Source: Rs1 sp029027825
GTDB taxonomy: Bacteria; Pseudomonadota; Gammaproteobacteria; Pseudomonadales; Balneatricaceae
Assembly (NCBI GenBank): GCA_029027825.1
Contig: CP093399.1
Coordinates: forward strand, 3,100,001 to 3,164,000
DNA length: 64,000 bases
Direction of reading: 5' to 3'
This document shows, in pieces, positions 59,539-64,000 of the stretch (positions are counted from its first letter, which is position 1; every line of letters begins with the position of its first letter). Made by a program: the position numbers and the translations under genes. The notes below the pieces were generated by a model, which was not told the DNA's origin, searched no databases, and saw nothing but the letters and a program-made list of their open reading frames with translations.

Positions 59539-62500
59539 CTAGCTCAACCAAACCCTAGCATTTCTGAACAGACGCATCCAAGCACCATCTTCCTGCCATT
59601 CATCAGGAGCCCAAGAATTTTGCACCGCTCTGAATACTCGCTCTGGATGAGGCATCATTATTGTCACTCTACCATCAACAGAGGTCATACCCGCCACTCC
59701 AAACGGAGAGCCGTTTGGATTTTGTGGATAGTGCTCAGTTTGCTGACCAAAATTATCGACATACCTTAATGCTACTTTGCCTGAGTTGCCAGCCGCTAGC
59801 GACTTATCCCGCTCGGCAAACTCAGCGTATCCTTCACCATGAGCAATCGCAATCGGCATTATTGATCCTTGCATACCCTGCAAAAAGACCGATGCCGATT
59901 CTTGCACTTGGGCTAAAGCTACTCGCCCTTCAAACTGCTCAGATTTGTTTCTAACAAAGGTTGGCCAGTGTTCAGAGCCCGGCACTATCTGCTGCAAGTT
60001 AGAGATCATTTGACAGCCATTACATACACCTAAGGCCAGTGTATCAGTTCGCTCAAAATAAGCGGCAAACTGATCTCTCGCGACGTTATTGAACAAAATT
60101 GATTTAGCCCAACCCTCACCGGCACCTAATACATCTCCATAGGAGAAACCACCACAGGCGACCAGAGTTTTAAAATCTTTTAATGAAACCCGACCGGCCA
60201 ATATGTCACTCATGTGCACATCGACACTATCAAAACCTGCACGATCAAATGCAGCGGCCATTTCAATTTGCCCATTCACTCCCTGCTCTCTCAATACTGC
60301 AACTTTAGGTCTCGCGCCAGTCGCAATATAAGGCGCTGCTATATCCTCATTAATATCAAAGCTTAAAGATACATTGAGCCCAGGGTCTTGTGCATTATCG
60401 ATTAAACTAAACTCTTGTTCAGCACACTCAGGATTATCGCGAAGCTTTTGCAACTGATAAGAGGTTGCCGACCAAGTCTTTTGTAGCCGCACTCTTTTTT
60501 CACTGAATATTTCATCTTCATCAAAGTGTATTCGTATTTCATCGTCCCAATTCAGCGAACCTATCACACAAGTAATATCGCCGAGCCCCGCCGCATTTAA
60601 TTCGGTAAGCACTTCGATAGTGTCTTCTTTCTTTACTTGAATGACTCCACCTAGCTCTTCATTGAACAGCGCTGCCAAGCAGCCTTCGCTAGATTCCGCC
60701 AGCAAGTCCAAATTAATATCTAGACCGACGTGCCCCGCAAAACTCATTTCGGCAACCGTGGTCAACAAGCCACCGTCAGACCTATCGTGATAGGCAATGA
60801 TCATGCCCTGTTTATTTAATTCTTGAATTGCCGCAAAGTAAGTTTTTAACAAGGCAGGGTTATCTACATCGGGAACGTCTTCACCTACTGCGTTATACAC
60901 TTGGGCGAGCGCAGAGAGCCCAATACGATTTTTTCCTTCACCCAAATCGATGAGTATCAGGTCTGTAGCACCTAAATCAGCACGTAATTGCGGCGTAAGT
61001 GAGCGACGCACATCAGTCACTGGCGCAAAACCAGATATGACGACTGACATTGGAGAGGTGACACTTTTTTGCTCTCCCTCATCTTGCCACTGCGTACGCA
61101 TCGACATGGAGTCCTTACCCACTGGAATTGTTATACCCAGCGCTGGACACAGCTCCATACCAACGGCCTTGACAGTATCGTACAGTTTTTCATCTTCCCC
61201 TGGGTGCCCAGCCGCCACCATCCAGTTCGCCGAAAGCTTAATGTCACTGATATCTTCAATCGCCGCAGCGGCCATATTAGTAATCGTTTCACCAATGGCA
61301 ATACGGCCTGAGGCTGCTGCATTCACCAGCGCCAGAGGAGTTCTCTCGCCCATCGCCATCGCCTCGCCTCGATAGCCTTGGTAGGATGCCGTAGTCACCG
61401 CACAATCTGCAACTGGCACTTGCCAGGGACCAACCATTTGATCTCTGGCGACTTGGCCGGTAATCGTTCGATCACCAATGGTAATTAAAAATGATTTAGA
61501 GGCAACTGCAGGCAAGCTCAGCACTCGATTGACAGCATCCGTAAGCTCAATATCTACCGGCTCAAATGCATCTACTTGATACTCTACCCGCTCGACACTG
61601 CGATGCATTTTAGGTGGTTTACCAAACAGCACATCCATCGGCAAATCAACCGGCTTGTTCTTAAAATGCTGATCACCTAAGGTTAGATAGTGATCTTTTG
61701 TGGCTTCACCTACAATCGACAAAGGACAGCGCTCTCGATCACAGAATTGCGCGAATAACGCTACATTTTCTGGAGAGACCGCCAGCACATAGCGCTCTTG
61801 AGACTCATTACTCCAAATCCCCAATGGCGACATGCCCGGCTCATCGTTGTGCACTTCTCGCAGCTCAAAATCAGCACCGCGACCGCCATCTTTAACCAAC
61901 TCTGGAAAAGCATTAGATAACCCTCCCGCACCAACATCATGGATAAAGGCTATTGGGTTATTATCACCGAGCTGCCAACACCTATCAATAACCTCTTGGC
62001 AACGCCGCTCCATTTCTGGATTGCCGCGCTGGACAGAGGCAAAATCTAAACTTTCAGCAGAACTTCCTGAAGCCATTGATGATGCAGCACTGCCGCCCAA
62101 ACCAATAAACATGGAGGGACCACCTAGGCAGATCAGTTTAGCTCCTACTTCAATTTCGCCTTTCTCGACATGATCAGATTTGATGTTTCCCATGCCCCCT
62201 GCGATCATAATCGGCTTGTGGTAACCTCGAATTTCTAGGCCAGCTGCACCATTCACTTCCTGCTCAAACGTTCTAAAGTAACCACATAAATTTGGCCGCC
62301 CAAATTCATTGTTAAAAGCCGCTCCACCGACCGGCCCCTCAATCATAATATCTAATGCCGATACTATTCGGCTCGGCTTCCCGTACTGAGACTCCCAAGG
62401 CTGAACAAACCCTGGAATTTTAAGGTCTGATACGGTAAAACCCGAAAGACCCGCTTTTGGCTTTCCGCCTCGACCTGTCGCACCTTCATCCCGAATTTCA

Positions 62501-63453
62501 CCCCCTGAACCGGTGGCCGCCCCCGAAAAAGGAGCGATAGCTGTCGGGTGATTATGAGTTTCTACCTTAATCAGAATTTCAATTGACTCTTCGCTGTATC
62601 CGTATTGATGTGCAGTCGGAAGTCCGGTATGTAAAGGGTAGAAACGTGGCGCTACACTACCGTCACTCACTGCCGCATGATCTTTATAAGCTGACAGTAC
62701 ATTCTCTCCCCCCAGCTCATTCGTGTTGCGGATCATTGCAAATAGCGATTTTTCTTGTGCCTCTCCATCAATGTCCCAAGAGGCATTGAAAATCTTATGC
62801 CGACAGTGCTCTGAATTAGCCTGAGCAAACATCATCAGCTCAACATCGGAAGGATTGCGGGCTAATTTACTAAAAGCATCGACTAGGTAATCAATTTCAT
62901 CATCTGCTAACGCTAGCCCCAACTCTATATTCGCAGCGACTAATGCCTGTTTTCCCAGACCAATAATATCTACATGCTGCATCGGCTCCGGGTCAGCCTG
63001 ATCAAACAAGCGCTGCGCTAACTCAATGCTTGGGAACACTTGCTCTACCATGCGATCGTGCACTAATAGCTCAAGCTTCTCTTGCTCTTGCGCTGTTAAC
63101 TCGCGAGTTGTTGCCACGTAAAATGCTGTTCCTCGCTCAAGGCGTTTAACTTGCGATAATCCACAGTTAATGGCAATATCAGTAGCTTTACTGGACCAGG
63201 GAGAAATAGTGCCCACTCTTGGAGTGACAAATAATAGTTGCCCCACCAGCTCTTCTCTGGCGACTGACGGTCCATATTGTAGAATAATTTCAAGTTGGGC
63301 ATGCTCGGATTCGCTAAGTGAACCCTGCAGCTCAAGTAAGTGTATGTACTCGGCGTAAACACCACTCACGGCTGGTACTGCTTGCTGTAAAGTGGTCAAT
63401 AATTTCAATTTACGGAATTTTGAAAGAGCGGGGGCACCACGCAAAATAAACAT
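59539..63453 (-). CDS. purL: Phosphoribosylformylglycinamidine synthase
   Basis: The product is 1304 residues from ATG 63453, matching the usual N-terminus FILRGAPALSKF; ATG 63471 is possible but unsupported. This is the large gammaproteobacterial form: an N-terminal PurS-like part, two AIR-synthase-like halves (ETHNHPTAIAPFSGAATGSG, HDVGAGGLSNAFPEL, then PVGKDSMSMRTQW) and a C-terminal class I glutamine amidotransferase with nucleophile Cys in GVCNGCQMIS and PHPERVFRA. It converts FGAR to FGAM in purine synthesis. It is divergent from mltF, as in many gammaproteobacteria. Confidence 0.97.
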   Translation of the reverse strand: MFILRGAPALSKFRKLKLLTTLQQAVPAVSGVYAEYIHLLELQGSLSESEHAQLEIILQYGPSVAREELVGQLLFVTPRVGTISPWSSKATDIAINCGLSQVKRLERGTAFYVATTRELTAQEQEKLELLVHDRMVEQVFPSIELAQRLFDQADPEPMQHVDIIGLGKQALVAANIELGLALADDEIDYLVDAFSKLARNPSDVELMMFAQANSEHCRHKIFNASWDIDGEAQEKSLFAMIRNTNELGGENVLSAYKDHAAVSDGSVAPRFYPLHTGLPTAHQYGYSEESIEILIKVETHNHPTAIAPFSGAATGSGGEIRDEGATGRGGKPKAGLSGFTVSDLKIPGFVQPWESQYGKPSRIVSALDIMIEGPVGGAAFNNEFGRPNLCGYFRTFEQEVNGAAGLEIRGYHKPIMIAGGMGNIKSDHVEKGEIEVGAKLICLGGPSMFIGLGGSAASSMASGSSAESLDFASVQRGNPEMERRCQEVIDRCWQLGDNNPIAFIHDVGAGGLSNAFPELVKDGGRGADFELREVHNDEPGMSPLGIWSNESQERYVLAVSPENVALFAQFCDRERCPLSIVGEATKDHYLTLGDQHFKNKPVDLPMDVLFGKPPKMHRSVERVEYQVDAFEPVDIELTDAVNRVLSLPAVASKSFLITIGDRTITGQVARDQMVGPWQVPVADCAVTTASYQGYRGEAMAMGERTPLALVNAAASGRIAIGETITNMAAAAIEDISDIKLSANWMVAAGHPGEDEKLYDTVKAVGMELCPALGITIPVGKDSMSMRTQWQDEGEQKSVTSPMSVVISGFAPVTDVRRSLTPQLRADLGATDLILIDLGEGKNRIGLSALAQVYNAVGEDVPDVDNPALLKTYFAAIQELNKQGMIIAYHDRSDGGLLTTVAEMSFAGHVGLDINLDLLAESSEGCLAALFNEELGGVIQVKKEDTIEVLTELNAAGLGDITCVIGSLNWDDEIRIHFDEDEIFSEKRVRLQKTWSATSYQLQKLRDNPECAEQEFSLIDNAQDPGLNVSLSFDINEDIAAPYIATGARPKVAVLREQGVNGQIEMAAAFDRAGFDSVDVHMSDILAGRVSLKDFKTLVACGGFSYGDVLGAGEGWAKSILFNNVARDQFAAYFERTDTLALGVCNGCQMISNLQQIVPGSEHWPTFVRNKSEQFEGRVALAQVQESASVFLQGMQGSIMPIAIAHGEGYAEFAERDKSLAAGNSGKVALRYVDNFGQQTEHYPQNPNGSPFGVAGMTSVDGRVTIMMPHPERVFRAVQNSWAPDEWQEDGAWMRLFRNARVWLS

Positions 63454-63546
63454 TTTTTGATCGATCCTCATGGGAAAAAGACACGGCAGAATTTGCTCGG
63501 TATTTTACCTTAGACACAACCATTAGAGTACTAGAAAAACTTCAAT

Positions 63547-64000
63547 ATGAGTCGAAAAACCTGTTCATTTTACTTTTTAGCTTTTTTCTTCAGTCTTTGT
63601 CTGTTGATTTTTCTTGGCTTACATTTAAACAGTCAAAAAAGCAGCCAGCTAGCCTCTATTTTCAAGAAAAACGAGCTGCGCATAAGCACCATAAACTCTG
63701 CTGACACCTACTTTTTAGATAAAAATTCGCCATCTGGGTTTGAGTACGAGCTCGCCACTGCCTTCGCCGAACATTTAAATGTAAGCTTAAAACTAACTGT
63801 GCGCATCGACCCGGCACAACTAACTAGAGACCTTATTTCTAGAGACAGCCACATAAGCATCCCCGGGCGATCCGAAACAATCCCAAGCACAGCGGCTATC
63901 CTTGCAACAAACAGTTACACCAGCAACCAGTCCGTCGTTATCTACCGAGAAACCCGCGGCATCAAGTACCCAAGAGGACTGAAAAACATTGTTGGACGAC
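63547..64000 (+). CDS. mltF: Membrane-bound lytic murein transglycosylase F, 3'-truncated
   Basis: The open frame from ATG 63547 runs to the window edge (151 residues). An N-terminal hydrophobic anchor (about 7-25) is followed by a binding-protein-like domain with ELRISTINSADTYFLDKN and PSGFEYELATAFAEHLNV, typical of MltF. The catalytic transglycosylase domain would lie beyond the window. MltF cleaves peptidoglycan strands to anhydromuropeptides at the outer membrane. The location beside purL is conserved. Confidence 0.9.
   Translation, partial: MSRKTCSFYFLAFFFSLCLLIFLGLHLNSQKSSQLASIFKKNELRISTINSADTYFLDKNSPSGFEYELATAFAEHLNVSLKLTVRIDPAQLTRDLISRDSHISIPGRSETIPSTAAILATNSYTSNQSVVIYRETRGIKYPRGLKNIVGR

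Noticed and set aside
1..64000. CRISPR array, tRNA or rRNA genes, complete prophage or intact insertion sequence
   Set aside because: No regularly spaced direct repeats, cloverleaf sequences, rRNA blocks, phage structural genes or intact transposase were noticed; a covariance search could still find a missed small RNA.

Overview
This is a stretch of a gammaproteobacterial chromosome of moderate, AT-leaning composition. The assignment rests on conserved neighbourhoods: orn / queG facing tsaE-amidase-mutL-miaA-hfq-hflX-hflK-hflC-DUF2065-hisZ-purA, then rluB-yciO-PHP with yciB-yciI, and purL divergent from mltF. MutL carries the endonuclease motif, as in Pseudomonas-like lineages without MutH. 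The species cannot be named from the sequence. Long gene-poor intergenic regions, decayed palindromic repeats, transposase-like scraps and a nonsense-interrupted copper chaperone suggest a genome undergoing some decay.

Layout. 1-3.3 kb: a truncated class I fructose-bisphosphate aldolase, a membrane-anchored HDOD protein and a TenA_E-type thiamin salvage enzyme. 3.7-13.2 kb (all minus): class III aminotransferase, semialdehyde-type dehydrogenase, a LysR regulator and a split PotABCD-like importer, together a probable polyamine/omega-amino-acid uptake and catabolism island. 14.1-26.9 kb: a Liv-type binding protein divergent from a two-component system (sensor kinase plus NtrC-family regulator), then a PhnD-PhnC-PhnE-PhnE importer, then LivM/H/F/G convergent to it. 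A consensus sigma-54 promoter lies before phnD, preceded by palindromic candidate enhancer sites, so the NtrC-type regulator probably drives this importer. 28.8-32.6 kb: a polar amino acid ABC importer with an inositol-monophosphatase-family gene. 33.1-34.7 kb: a membrane-anchored unknown, Sco and a PCuAC chaperone broken by an in-frame stop.

From 35 kb onward the region is mostly core genome: pgi, the purA-to-tsaE gene string, queG, orn, rsgA, a second HDOD protein, rluB, an H-NS-like protein, yciO, a PHP phosphoesterase, yciB, yciI, an OmpA-domain protein, purL and the start of mltF. Two departures from the usual gene order stand out: nnrD is absent between tsaE and queG, where a repeat scar sits instead, and scpA/scpB are absent next to rluB, where an H-NS-like gene sits instead.

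At least three families of small palindromic, non-coding repeats are scattered between the genes. Family 1 is 139 bp with ends GAGACCTCTGCATAA. Family 2 has ends CCTGAATCCGTGACTTCA. The third group is more degenerate. The most promising functional unit is the sigma-54-controlled importer with its adjacent binding-protein/kinase/regulator set. No tRNA, rRNA, CRISPR array or intact transposase gene was seen.
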